64,000 nucleotides of DNA from Carboxylicivirga fragile (GTDB lineage: Bacteria; Bacteroidota; Bacteroidia; Bacteroidales; Marinilabiliaceae), in contig JAFMVD010000009.1 of NCBI GenBank assembly GCA_025499625.1, positions 62,001-126,000 on the forward strand, in the 5' to 3' direction. Below, piece by piece: positions 34,234 to 42,264 of this stretch (position 1 is the first letter of the stretch; each line of letters begins with the position of its first letter). The notes under the pieces are model-generated. The model did not search any database and was not told the DNA's origin. It saw only the letters and a program-made list of their open reading frames with translations. Both the position numbers and the translations under genes were made by a program.

Positions 34234-35997
34234 ATGGTAAAATTTTTCAAATACTTATTAGCCACTTTTGCTGGTGGTATCGTTGCTGCCTTTGCCCTTT
34301 TAATTATTCTTATCGGCATGTTTTCAGCCATTGCTGCTTCGGGCGATAAAGAAACAAAAATAGAAGAAAATACCATTCTTGTATTAAATCTTGAAGGACC
34401 AATTATTGATCGTGTAACGGAAGATCCGTTTCAAGAAGCAATGTCAAGCCTTACAGGTCAGCCTTCTCCTGAAGGATTAAATCGCTTGTTAAAGAACATA
34501 GAAAAGGCCAAACGTGATGAGAATATTTCTGGGATCATGCTTGAATCCGGCCTCGTTTCTGCTGGTTATGCTACGATAGAGGAAATTAGAAATGCCCTAA
34601 TCGACTTTAAAACAAGTGGCAAATTCGTTTATAGCTTTGCCTCTATTTATACTCAGAAAGGCTATTACTTATCTTCGGTTTCGGACAAATTATATTTAAA
34701 CCCATCTGGAATGGTTGAGTTTAAAGGATTATTTGCCGAGCGCACCTTCTATAAGGGAACCTTAAAAAAGATTGGCGTTGAAATGCAGGTTATTAAGCAT
34801 GGTAAATTCAAGTCTGCCGTTGAACCTTACTTATTGGATAAAATGAGTAAACCAGCCAAATTACAGACTGAAGTTTACCTGAATTCAATGTGGGAACATC
34901 TGAAAGGTAAAATTGCAGAAGCTCGAGGAGTTGATGTACAAACCTTATCAAATGTTGCTGATCAAATGCCAATGTTCCGAGATGCTCAAATGCTTGTTGA
35001 CAATGGTTTAATTGACGGCTTAAAATACAAAGACGAATTACTTACTGAGCTAAAGGAAGCCACCGACACTGACCAAAGTGATGACTTAAGCGCAGTTAAA
35101 AGCAGCAAGTACGCCAAAGTATATGTACCAAAAGAAACCAAAGGTTTTGCCAAGGACAAAATTGCTGTCATCTATGCACAAGGCGCCATTGATGGTGGCA
35201 CACAGGATGGTATTCAGTCAAAAGATTTATCAAAAGCCATTCGTAAAGCCCGTCGCGACAGCTCTATTAAAGCCATCGTATTTCGTGTGAATTCTCCAGG
35301 TGGTTCTGCACTTGGTTCTGAAATTATTTGGAGAGAGGTGCAATTGGCTAAAGAAACAAAACCAGTAATTGTTTCGATGGGTGATTATGCTGCTTCAGGT
35401 GGTTATTACATTGCATGTCCTGCCGATAAAATTGTAGCTAATCCAACAACCCTAACCGGATCCATTGGTATTTTTGGAATGATACCAAATGCGGAAGGTT
35501 TAACAAAGTGGGCTGGCTTAAGCTTTGATGGTGTGAAAACCAACGAATATGCTGATATGCCAAGCGTTACACGTCCTTTCAGAAAAGAAGAACGAGATAT
35601 TATGCAAGCTTATATTGAACATGGCTACGATGTATTCATTGGTCGCTGTGCCGATGGTCGCGATGTTAGCAAAGAGGCTATTGATGAAATTGGTCAAGGT
35701 CGTGTTTGGAGTGGTAGCAATGCCATCGATATTAATTTGGTTGATGAGATTGGCGGCTTGAACAGAGCCATTGAGTTAGCCAAAGAAGCTGCTGAACTTG
35801 AAAAATACAGAATTGTGGAATTACCTAAAATTCCGGATCCAATGGAGCAGTTCATTAAAGAATTAAGTGGTGAAGCAAGAATGTTCATTGGTAAATCGGT
35901 TATGGGTGAGGAATACAAATACCTTAAAGCCATTGAAGAGCTCAAGAATGGTCACCAGATTCAGGCACGCATGCCTTATAACCTTGAAATAAGATAA
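34234..35997 (+). CDS. sppA: Signal peptide peptidase SppA, 67K type
   Basis: Membrane-anchored Ser/Lys protease degrading cleaved signal peptides. The 587 aa are of the long (tandem-domain) type with one N-terminal membrane anchor (residues 8-35). The catalytic Lys is K193 in GKFKSAVEPY, in the first domain. The nucleophile is S388 in DYAASGGYYIACPADKI, in the second. FRVNSPGGSALGSEIIW precedes it and LTGSIGIFG follows, as in E. coli SppA. It is a single gene ending 20 bp before a terminator, and is followed by lpxK. Confidence 0.95.
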   Translation: MVKFFKYLLATFAGGIVAAFALLIILIGMFSAIAASGDKETKIEENTILVLNLEGPIIDRVTEDPFQEAMSSLTGQPSPEGLNRLLKNIEKAKRDENISGIMLESGLVSAGYATIEEIRNALIDFKTSGKFVYSFASIYTQKGYYLSSVSDKLYLNPSGMVEFKGLFAERTFYKGTLKKIGVEMQVIKHGKFKSAVEPYLLDKMSKPAKLQTEVYLNSMWEHLKGKIAEARGVDVQTLSNVADQMPMFRDAQMLVDNGLIDGLKYKDELLTELKEATDTDQSDDLSAVKSSKYAKVYVPKETKGFAKDKIAVIYAQGAIDGGTQDGIQSKDLSKAIRKARRDSSIKAIVFRVNSPGGSALGSEIIWREVQLAKETKPVIVSMGDYAASGGYYIACPADKIVANPTTLTGSIGIFGMIPNAEGLTKWAGLSFDGVKTNEYADMPSVTRPFRKEERDIMQAYIEHGYDVFIGRCADGRDVSKEAIDEIGQGRVWSGSNAIDINLVDEIGGLNRAIELAKEAAELEKYRIVELPKIPDPMEQFIKELSGEARMFIGKSVMGEEYKYLKAIEELKNGHQIQARMPYNLEIR

Positions 35998-36016
35998 CAC
36001 TAAATAAGATCTGGAA

Positions 36017-36057
36017 TAAAACAGGCTAACTATGATACTAGCCTGTTTTATTTTTTT
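36017..36057 (+). terminator. Terminator after sppA
   Basis: TAAAACAGGCTA (36017-36028) pairs perfectly with TAGCCTGTTTTA (36039-36050), followed by seven T. It lies just before the lpxK start (36066), so lpxK needs its own promoter or read-through. Confidence 0.9.
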
Positions 36058-36065
36058 ATTCCACA

Positions 36066-37106
36066 ATGAAAATCAGAAAAGCTCTATATCCTTTTAGTTT
36101 GCTCTACGGACTAGTTACTAGCCTTCGAAATAAATTATTCGATTGGCAAGTACTGGAATCGAAGCAATATGACTTTCCTGTTATTTCAGTGGGTAATATT
36201 ACGGTTGGAGGAACAGGCAAAACCCCGTTGACCGAGTATCTTATTCGCCTATTAAAGCACGATTACAAAGTAAGCTTACTCAGTCGTGGTTATAAGCGAA
36301 AGACCAAAGGTGCCTTATTGGCAAATGAGCAAAGTACAGCCTCTGACATTGGTGATGAACCCTTTCAGGTAGGTAAGAAAAATCCAATGATAAACGTGGT
36401 TGTTGCCGAAAAGCGCGTGGAAGGCATGTCCCTTATCAATAATAACACCAATACCGATGTGGTATTGATGGACGATGCTTACCAACACAGATACGTTAAA
36501 CCGGGCTTTTCAATTCTTGTTATCGATTACAATCGTCCTCTATGGAGCGACCTGCCCTTTCCGGCAGGAGATATGAGAGAAACGCGGGCTGGGCAGAAAC
36601 GAGCAAACATCATTTTGGTGAATAAATGCCCTGAAAACATAAGCAATGAAGAGAAACAAAATTGGGTTAAGCGTCTAAAGCTAAAATCTGAGCAAAACGT
36701 TTTCTTTTCGTGTATAAAGTATGGCGAAGCAAAAATGCTTTGGAATAATGAAAACGTATCATTTAACAAAGAAACTTCGATAGTTGGCTTAGCTGGCATT
36801 GCACAACCAGATGCATTCTTTTCCCATCTAGACGAAAAATTCTCGTTAAAGCAAACTTTGGCTTTTGGTGATCATCATAATTTCACTGAACATGATTTAA
36901 GTAACATACATCTTGAACTTAGTAAACATGGTGCAAATACCATGTTAATTACCACGGAGAAAGATACCACAAGACTCGATAAGACACTTGAGTTTTATCG
37001 ACACATCGCTTATGTTCCTATTGAATTAAGCATCTTATTTGAAGAAGAAAAAACACTTGAAAATTTAATACGCAACTATGTTAGAAACAATCAGAAAGAC
37101 AGCTGA
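36066..37106 (+). CDS. lpxK: Tetraacyldisaccharide 4'-kinase
   Basis: Inner-membrane kinase phosphorylating the 4' position of the lipid A precursor, so the cell makes LPS-type lipid A. The 346 aa contain the P-loop SVGNITVGGTGKTP, then LSRGYKRKTKG, GDEPF, VVAEKR, MDDAYQHRYV and the C-terminal FGDHHNFTEHD and TTEKDTTRL. The hydrophobic N-terminal helix (LYPFSLLYGLVTSLRN) is the membrane anchor. The last 29 bp overlap the start of purine nucleoside phosphorylase 2, read in another frame. The gene begins only 9 bp after the sppA terminator. Confidence 0.95.
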   Translation: MKIRKALYPFSLLYGLVTSLRNKLFDWQVLESKQYDFPVISVGNITVGGTGKTPLTEYLIRLLKHDYKVSLLSRGYKRKTKGALLANEQSTASDIGDEPFQVGKKNPMINVVVAEKRVEGMSLINNNTNTDVVLMDDAYQHRYVKPGFSILVIDYNRPLWSDLPFPAGDMRETRAGQKRANIILVNKCPENISNEEKQNWVKRLKLKSEQNVFFSCIKYGEAKMLWNNENVSFNKETSIVGLAGIAQPDAFFSHLDEKFSLKQTLAFGDHHNFTEHDLSNIHLELSKHGANTMLITTEKDTTRLDKTLEFYRHIAYVPIELSILFEEEKTLENLIRNYVRNNQKDS

Positions 37107-37890
37107 TTTTCTGTCAGGGCAAAGCGGGCTAAAGCCTGCAATTGGCATTATTTTAGGTACTGGACTTGGTGGACTAGTGGAGGAAATTGAAATTGAAAAA
37201 TCCATTACCTACGAGGAAATACCAAACTTCCCGGTTTCAACCGTTGAAGGACATAGCGGACGCTTAATATTTGGAACTATCAATAATGTGCCAGTATTAG
37301 CCATGCAAGGTCGCTTCCATTATTACGAAGGGTATTCGATGGAAGAAGTAACCTTTCCGGTAAGAGTTATGAAGGCTATGGGTATTGAAACATTGGTGGT
37401 TTCAAATGCCAGTGGTGGGTTAAATCCTGACTTTAAAGTTGGCGATATCATGGTCATTACCGATCAGATTAATATGTTTGGAACCAATCCTCTTATTGGG
37501 AAAAACCAAAAGGAATTGGGACCTCGTTTTCCTGACATGAGTGAACCATACAGCAAAAAGCTGATTGCTAAAGCCCTTGAAATTGGTGCTTCAAACAACA
37601 TTGACCTAAAGCAAGGTGTGTATGCCGGAACCACAGGGCCTACTTTTGAAACACCTGCCGAATACATGATGTTCCGCATATTGGGTGGTGATGCAGTAGG
37701 TATGTCAACCGTACCGGAGATTATTGTAGCACGCCACATGGATATGACTACCTTTGGTATTTCTATCATTACCGATTCTGGTGTTCCAGGACAGATCGTA
37801 GAGGTTTCGCACGAAGAAGTACAGCAGGTAGCTGCAGCAGCTGAACCACAGATGACAAAAGTAATTAAAGAACTGATTTCGTCGATTTAA
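37078..37890 (+). CDS. punA: Purine-nucleoside phosphorylase, copy 2
   Basis: Second PNP-I type enzyme in the window. The 270 aa share the same motifs as the copy at 4575 (GIILGTGLGGL, FPVSTVEGHSGRL, AMQGRFHYYEGYSM, LGPRFPDMSEPY, VGMSTVPEIIVARHMD), roughly half to two thirds identical by eye. It keeps Phe and Glu in PTFETPAEY but has Asp (IITDSG) at the human Asn243 position, followed by an unusual VPGQIVEVS loop where copy 1 has ECDPDNLHPVS. The loop difference points to a different substrate preference. The ATG lies inside lpxK, 29 bp before its stop. Confidence 0.92.
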   Translation: MLETIRKTADFLSGQSGLKPAIGIILGTGLGGLVEEIEIEKSITYEEIPNFPVSTVEGHSGRLIFGTINNVPVLAMQGRFHYYEGYSMEEVTFPVRVMKAMGIETLVVSNASGGLNPDFKVGDIMVITDQINMFGTNPLIGKNQKELGPRFPDMSEPYSKKLIAKALEIGASNNIDLKQGVYAGTTGPTFETPAEYMMFRILGGDAVGMSTVPEIIVARHMDMTTFGISIITDSGVPGQIVEVSHEEVQQVAAAAEPQMTKVIKELISSI

Positions 37891-37908
37891 TAAGCTCGCT
37901 ATAGAAAC

Positions 37909-37950
37909 AAAAGGGTACTTTTCAACTAGAAAAATACCCTTTTCTTATTA
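37909..37950 (+). terminator. Terminator after PNP copy 2
   Basis: AAAAGGGTA (37909-37917) pairs with TACCCTTTT (37935-37943), extended inside by CTTTTC/GAAAAA pairing, with T-rich DNA after. Confidence 0.8.
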
Positions 37951-38107
37951 GGTGCCTTTAAGAATAATAGTACTCAATTTGTAAAAACCAATGAATTTAA
38001 ACTCTTAATGAAAGCGTGTGTTTTTATTAATATTACTTTAGAGCAAATTGTACATGAAATGAAAAGAGTTCTATTTTCAGTAAAATAATTAATTTGATGC
38101 AATTAGC

Positions 38108-39052
38108 TTATAGTGGTATTTCTATTGATACAGGATTACCCATGTCGTAATTCAATGTCCATAAGTCATAGTCTGGACACCCGTCGCTAGTCAAATTGCT
38201 TTTGTATTCTTCTACGGTTCCGATAAATACCCAACTTCTTTCTATAGTTAGGCCTTCGTCCAGATTAATAGTTATGATCAAAGAATTATCACCTTCAGTA
38301 ACAGATGCGCTGCCAATTATTGTGCTCAGGCTATAATCTTTATGCATGTCAAATGAGGTAATTGTTGGATAGTAGTTGTAGCCAGTAAAGTTACACCAGT
38401 AGCCTTGTGGTGTATCAAACTCATATTGACCAATACTTGCACACCATGTGAGGTTGTTATTTTCGTTATAGTAATATGATTTAACAGCAATTATTAATTC
38501 TTCAGTTTCACATTCAATAAAGCAGAAAGTTAAATTACTTACCATATTTTTTCCTCCGGGAGCTGCTAAACCACTATCGTGATAAGCGCCATCCTCATAG
38601 AAGTATACGTTAGCATTGTTTGATCCTTTAACTATTACAGCTCCTACTTTGTAGCTTTTACCATTCATTTCAATACAGCCATCAGTATTGAATGAGATGA
38701 AGTTACCTTCAACGCTTACAGACAGTCCATCTGGGAAACCACCAATAAACCTACCATCATCATAGTCTACTTTTTCACCACAATGGGCAAAATAGGTAGC
38801 GTCTCCCATAAATGCCATGCCAACTTCCTCACAAGTTCTGTTGCCACCGTTGTTTTTTCCAGGAATTAAATACGGCGTAACTTCCATTGTACTGATCGGA
38901 GTGCTTTCCATCTTTTCAGTAATAACTTCTTTTTTACCCTTTAGGGCAGCTACACTTTCTTCAGCTTCTTTTTGTTCGTCTTTAGCAGTTTCGCCGCAAG
39001 ACATCATTAAGGCTGTAATTATGCCTATTACTATAAATTTAATTGCTTTCAT
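38108..39052 (-). CDS. Hypothetical lipoprotein
   Basis: A 314 aa predicted lipoprotein of unknown family. The signal peptide ends at LMMSC (Cys 19), followed by a charged Lys/Glu-rich linker (to about residue 50). The rest is a beta-rich globular region with many Gly, Asn, Tyr and six or so Cys (TCEEVGMAF, FAHCGEKVDYDDGRF, SFNTDGCIEMNG, LTFCFIECE, LTWCAS, SDGCPDYDLW), possibly disulfide-bonded. It is a single minus-strand gene, transcribed towards the PNP 2 terminator. Surface or periplasmic location is likely; I cannot infer function. Confidence 0.75.
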   Translation of the reverse strand: MKAIKFIVIGIITALMMSCGETAKDEQKEAEESVAALKGKKEVITEKMESTPISTMEVTPYLIPGKNNGGNRTCEEVGMAFMGDATYFAHCGEKVDYDDGRFIGGFPDGLSVSVEGNFISFNTDGCIEMNGKSYKVGAVIVKGSNNANVYFYEDGAYHDSGLAAPGGKNMVSNLTFCFIECETEELIIAVKSYYYNENNNLTWCASIGQYEFDTPQGYWCNFTGYNYYPTITSFDMHKDYSLSTIIGSASVTEGDNSLIITINLDEGLTIERSWVFIGTVEEYKSNLTSDGCPDYDLWTLNYDMGNPVSIEIPL

Positions 39053-39229
39053 AATCAGATTGTTTTTTGTTTACCCATATAAATGAAAGGCCAATTTGAT
39101 GGTTTCTGAAAAGAATGTCAAGTATTGAATGGCGGAAAGTTTTATATTTATGACGAATGAATAACTTCTATGGATTAATGCTGTTTTATTGGTGTGTTTA
39201 ATGTATAAATATGGAATTGTATTTGAAAT

Positions 39230-39262
39230 AATAATAAAGGCGCCATTGGCGCCTTTATTATT
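39230..39262 (-). terminator. Terminator after nupG-like gene
   Basis: A 15-bp perfect stem, AATAATAAAGGCGCC (39230-39244) with its complement at 39248-39262, has a 3-nt loop. A and T flanks let it act in either direction; the gene ending at 39285 on the minus strand is the obvious user. Confidence 0.85.
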
Positions 39263-39284
39263 TTATGAGTTTAAATTGGATTTC

Positions 39285-40541
39285 TTAATGACTCACATTC
39301 TGCACTTCTTTCGGATCGTGTTTGTGCTTAAATAAAATCGCGAAAAGAATTGCAATGACTAATGAATAGCCGGCAAATGCGATCCAGATATCTGGCCAGT
39401 TTCGGCTTCCATCTTCAAACAAGAAGTATTTATCAATTATTATTCCACTTCCAAGTGCCCCAATGATTGTTCCGAATCCATTGGTCATCATCATAAATAA
39501 CCCTTGTCCACTGGCCCGCATAGATGGCTCAACCTGGGTTTCAACGAAAATTGAACCGGAAATATTAAAGAAATCAAAGGCCATTCCGTAAATAATCATT
39601 GACAGAATAATCATCCATAGACCACCAATAGGATCGCCATAGCCAAATAAGGCAAATCGCAATACCCAGGCAAACATGCTCATCAACATTACATTTTTAA
39701 TACCAAAGCGTTTTAGGAAAAATGGAATGGTTAGTATAAATAAGGTTTCAGAGATTTGAGAAATCGACATTATTATTGTTGAATATTTTACAACAAACGA
39801 ATCCGCATATTCTGACATGTGCTTAAACTCATCTAAAAATACATCGCCATACATGTTGGTTAATTGTAGCGATGCTCCCAGGAACATGGAGAAGATAAAG
39901 AATAGTGCCATTTTGTAATTGGCAAACAGCTTAAAAGCATCTATTCCCAAGCGTTGAGCGAGTGATTTATTGTCATTGTCAGTATCTTCTGGAGGACATT
40001 TAGGTAAAGTGAAAGAATAGATACCTAAAATAATCGCTGCGATTGAGGAGAAATAAAACATCATATCTGACGCCTTGTTGCCCGTTAGGTTAGTAACCCA
40101 CATGGCAGCAATAAAGCCGACGGTTCCCCAAACTCTAATGGGGGGGAAATCTTTTATGACATCAAGTCCTGCTTTTTTAAGTGCGTTATAGCCTATTGTA
40201 TTAGTTAGTGCTATGGTTGGCATATAGAAAATCATTGCTATCAACATTGCCCAGAAAAAGCCCATAGGGGTTTCTATAAATGGAAAGCAAGCTACAGTAA
40301 CTCCACCTCCAATATGCAAAATGCCGTAAAGCTTTTCTGCATTCATCCATTTGTCAGCTATTATTCCGGTTATGGTTGGCATAAACATCGAAGCAATTCC
40401 TAGTGTAAGAAAAACCAAGCCGAATTCAGTACTGTCCCATCCTTTGGTGCCAAACCAATAATTTCCTAATGTAATTAGCCATGAACCCCAAACATAGAAC
40501 TGGAAGAAGTTCATTATTATTAATCTTAATTTTAATCCCAT
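39285..40541 (-). CDS. nupG: Nucleoside:H+ symporter, NupG/XapB family
   Basis: Major-facilitator nucleoside importer. The 418 aa have about 12 membrane helices and the family-typical N-terminus, close to E. coli NupG: MGLKLRLIIMNFFQFYVWGS with WLITLGNYWF after it, then LGIASMFMPTITGIIADKW. A hydrophilic loop of about 25 residues separates the two halves (CPPEDTDNDNKSLAQRLG). It fits with two purine nucleoside phosphorylases and uracil phosphoribosyltransferase in the same region: nucleosides enter, are phosphorolysed and the bases are salvaged. It is a single gene; 150 bp separate its start from the bifunctional nuclease gene upstream. Confidence 0.92.
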   Translation of the reverse strand: MGLKLRLIIMNFFQFYVWGSWLITLGNYWFGTKGWDSTEFGLVFLTLGIASMFMPTITGIIADKWMNAEKLYGILHIGGGVTVACFPFIETPMGFFWAMLIAMIFYMPTIALTNTIGYNALKKAGLDVIKDFPPIRVWGTVGFIAAMWVTNLTGNKASDMMFYFSSIAAIILGIYSFTLPKCPPEDTDNDNKSLAQRLGIDAFKLFANYKMALFFIFSMFLGASLQLTNMYGDVFLDEFKHMSEYADSFVVKYSTIIMSISQISETLFILTIPFFLKRFGIKNVMLMSMFAWVLRFALFGYGDPIGGLWMIILSMIIYGMAFDFFNISGSIFVETQVEPSMRASGQGLFMMMTNGFGTIIGALGSGIIIDKYFLFEDGSRNWPDIWIAFAGYSLVIAILFAILFKHKHDPKEVQNVSH

Positions 40542-40691
40542 TATCTAACTATTTTGAATAGGTTAATAAACATTGTTTTGAAAACTCGAAAAGCTGACAA
40601 AACATACCAATATATAATGGTAGAAAGTTTTGGTGTGATTTTCATGAGTCATAAAGCCTGATACAATTAGAATTGAAAGGAGCTATAGAGG

Positions 40692-41282
40692 CTATTTTTC
40701 TCTCGAATTAATTTCATCTCTTATTTCCGAAGCTCGCTCGTAATCTTCGTCTTCGATGGCTTCCATGAGGAGATTGTTTAATTCCTCAACGCTTTTTGAC
40801 TTGTACTTGTCAGTAGTTGGTTTTGGCGCAGAAGGAATTAGAGATTGCCCTTCTTCTTTTTTGTCAAAATCAAGTACAATGCCTGCCTTTGAAATAATGT
40901 CTTCGTAAGTGTATATCGGGCATTCGAAGCGCAGGGCTAATGCTACTGCGTCCGACGTGCGAGAATCAATGTGTAACATTTCATCTTCGCGCTTGCATAT
41001 CAGTTCAGAATAAAAAATGCCTTCTTCCAGTTTGTAAATGATTACTTCTAATAATTCGATTTCAAACGATTTGGAAAAATTGAGAAATAAATCGTGGGTA
41101 AGTGGACGAGGTGGTTCCAAACCTTCAAGTTTAATGGCAATGGACTGAGCTTCAACGCCACCAATAATAATAGGAATGCGTCGTTCTCCTTCTTCTTCGG
41201 CCAAAACCAGAGCGTAAGCACCCGATTGTGTTTGGCTATATGATAAACCCAGAATATTTAGCTTGATTTTTTTATTACCCAT
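40692..41282 (-). CDS. Bifunctional nuclease family protein with UVR tail
   Basis: Member of the DUF151/BFN family, reported in some organisms to have DNase/RNase activity. The 196 aa start MGNKKIKLNILGLSYSQTQSG, then show YALVLAEEEGERRIPIIIGG and AQSIAIKLEG, HIDSRTSDAVALALRF and CPIYTYEDI, all typical. The C-terminal 35 residues form a UvrB/UvrC-type helical hairpin (LLMEAIEDEDYERASEIRDE), as in many Bacteroidota members. It is a single gene upstream of nupG on the same strand. Confidence 0.92.
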   Translation of the reverse strand: MGNKKIKLNILGLSYSQTQSGAYALVLAEEEGERRIPIIIGGVEAQSIAIKLEGLEPPRPLTHDLFLNFSKSFEIELLEVIIYKLEEGIFYSELICKREDEMLHIDSRTSDAVALALRFECPIYTYEDIISKAGIVLDFDKKEEGQSLIPSAPKPTTDKYKSKSVEELNNLLMEAIEDEDYERASEIRDEINSREK

Positions 41283-41464
41283 AAATTTACAATTGCAATA
41301 CTCGAAATAGACGCAATTTTAGCAACTATTTTCTTGAAAAATGTACTCAAACAAATATAGTAATTACTTTTTAACATTAGCTTTGTAGAGGTTAATTTAT
41401 ATGGTATTCACCTAATTATTCCTTGGTAAAAAGCTAATTTACAGCTATGCAGTAGCGTATTTGT

Positions 41465-41496
41465 TTGGCTTAGTTATTATTTTTATCTACTTTTGC
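41465..41496 (+). promoter_or_regulatory. Promoter for rplU-rpmA
   Basis: TTTG (41465-41468), a 20-nt spacer and TACTTTTG (41489-41496) give a good Bacteroidota promoter. The start would be near 41503, with a 75-nt leader before rplU. Confidence 0.75.
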
Positions 41497-41502
41497 ACTC
41501 CA

Positions 41503-41577
41503 TTGAATCCTGAGGGGTAGAAAAAGTGGTTACAAATACTAACCCACCTCCTGGATCGAACCATAAAAATTGGTGAC
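41503..41577 (+). promoter_or_regulatory. Possible r-protein leader upstream of rplU
   Basis: The 75-nt leader can fold GTGGTTA with TAACCCAC (one bulged C) around 41527-41550. GAGGGG earlier in the leader could alternatively pair with the CACCTC that follows. Competing helices of this sort occur in autoregulated ribosomal operons. No known family match is claimed. Confidence 0.3.
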
Positions 41578-41889
41578 ATGTACGCAGTTGTTGATATTGC
41601 TGGACAGCAATTCAAAGTTGAAAAAGAGAGAAAAGTCTTTGTACATCGATTGAGCGCTGAAGAAGGTGCTACAGTTGAGTTTGATAAAGTACTTTTACTA
41701 GACAACGATGGAGACGTTAAAATTGGCGCTCCTGTAGTTGAAGGTGCTAAAGTAACGGCAAAAGTTTTATCACACCTTAAGGGTGAGAAAGTAATCGTTT
41801 TCAAGAAGAAAAGAAGAAAAGGTTACAAAAAGAAGAACGGACACCGTCAGTGCTTCACACAAATTCAAATTGAAGAAATCGTAGGTTAG
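41578..41889 (+). CDS. rplU: 50S ribosomal protein L21
   Basis: Large-subunit protein contacting 23S rRNA. The 103 aa show the standard start [17 protein letters not shown], then [21 protein letters not shown] and the basic C-terminal [16 protein letters not shown] followed by FTQIQIEEI. It is the first gene of the classical rplU-rpmA pair, 23 bp before rpmA, with its own promoter. Confidence 0.97.
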   Translation: MYAVVDIAGQQFKVEKERKVFVHRLSAEEGATVEFDKVLLLDNDGDVKIGAPVVEGAKVTAKVLSHLKGEKVIVFKKKRRKGYKKKNGHRQCFTQIQIEEIVG

Positions 41890-41912
41890 TAACTCAAAAA
41901 AACTAGAATAAG

Positions 41913-42173
41913 ATGGCACATAAGAAAGGCGTCGGTAGTTCGAAGAACGGTAGAGAGTCGGAAAGTAAACGACTTGGCGTAAAAATTTATGGCGGTCAAG
42001 CTGCCAAGGCAGGGAATATCCTTGTTAGACAAAGAGGAACACAGCACCATCCGGGTGAGAATGTAGGTATGGGTAAAGATCATACTCTTTTCGCATTGAT
42101 ACCTGGTCAAGTTGAGTTTCGTAAGAGAAGAAACAATAGATCTTACGTTTCAGTAGTACCTTTCGCTGAATAA
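41913..42173 (+). CDS. rpmA: 50S ribosomal protein L27
   Basis: Large-subunit protein whose N-terminus reaches the peptidyl-transferase centre. The 86 aa start [20 protein letters not shown], with no Firmicutes-type cleavable extension, followed by [20 protein letters not shown] and the basic C-terminal region. It is co-transcribed with rplU. A 91-bp gap containing a CTCCTGA...TCAGGAG hairpin with a T run (42200-42240) separates it from serS. Confidence 0.97.
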   Translation: MAHKKGVGSSKNGRESESKRLGVKIYGGQAAKAGNILVRQRGTQHHPGENVGMGKDHTLFALIPGQVEFRKRRNNRSYVSVVPFAE

Positions 42174-42199
42174 AGATCGTTGCAAAGCATTATTAAATC

Positions 42200-42240
42200 T
42201 CCTGATTTTATTACTTTCGTAATGAATTCAGGAGATTTTT
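42200..42240 (+). terminator. Terminator after rpmA
   Basis: AAATCTCCTGA (from 42195) pairs with TCAGGAGATTT (to about 42239) around an AT-rich loop, followed by T residues before the serS start at 42265. Confidence 0.75.
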
Positions 42241-42264
42241 TTTATCCATCAAACAAGAGCAAGC

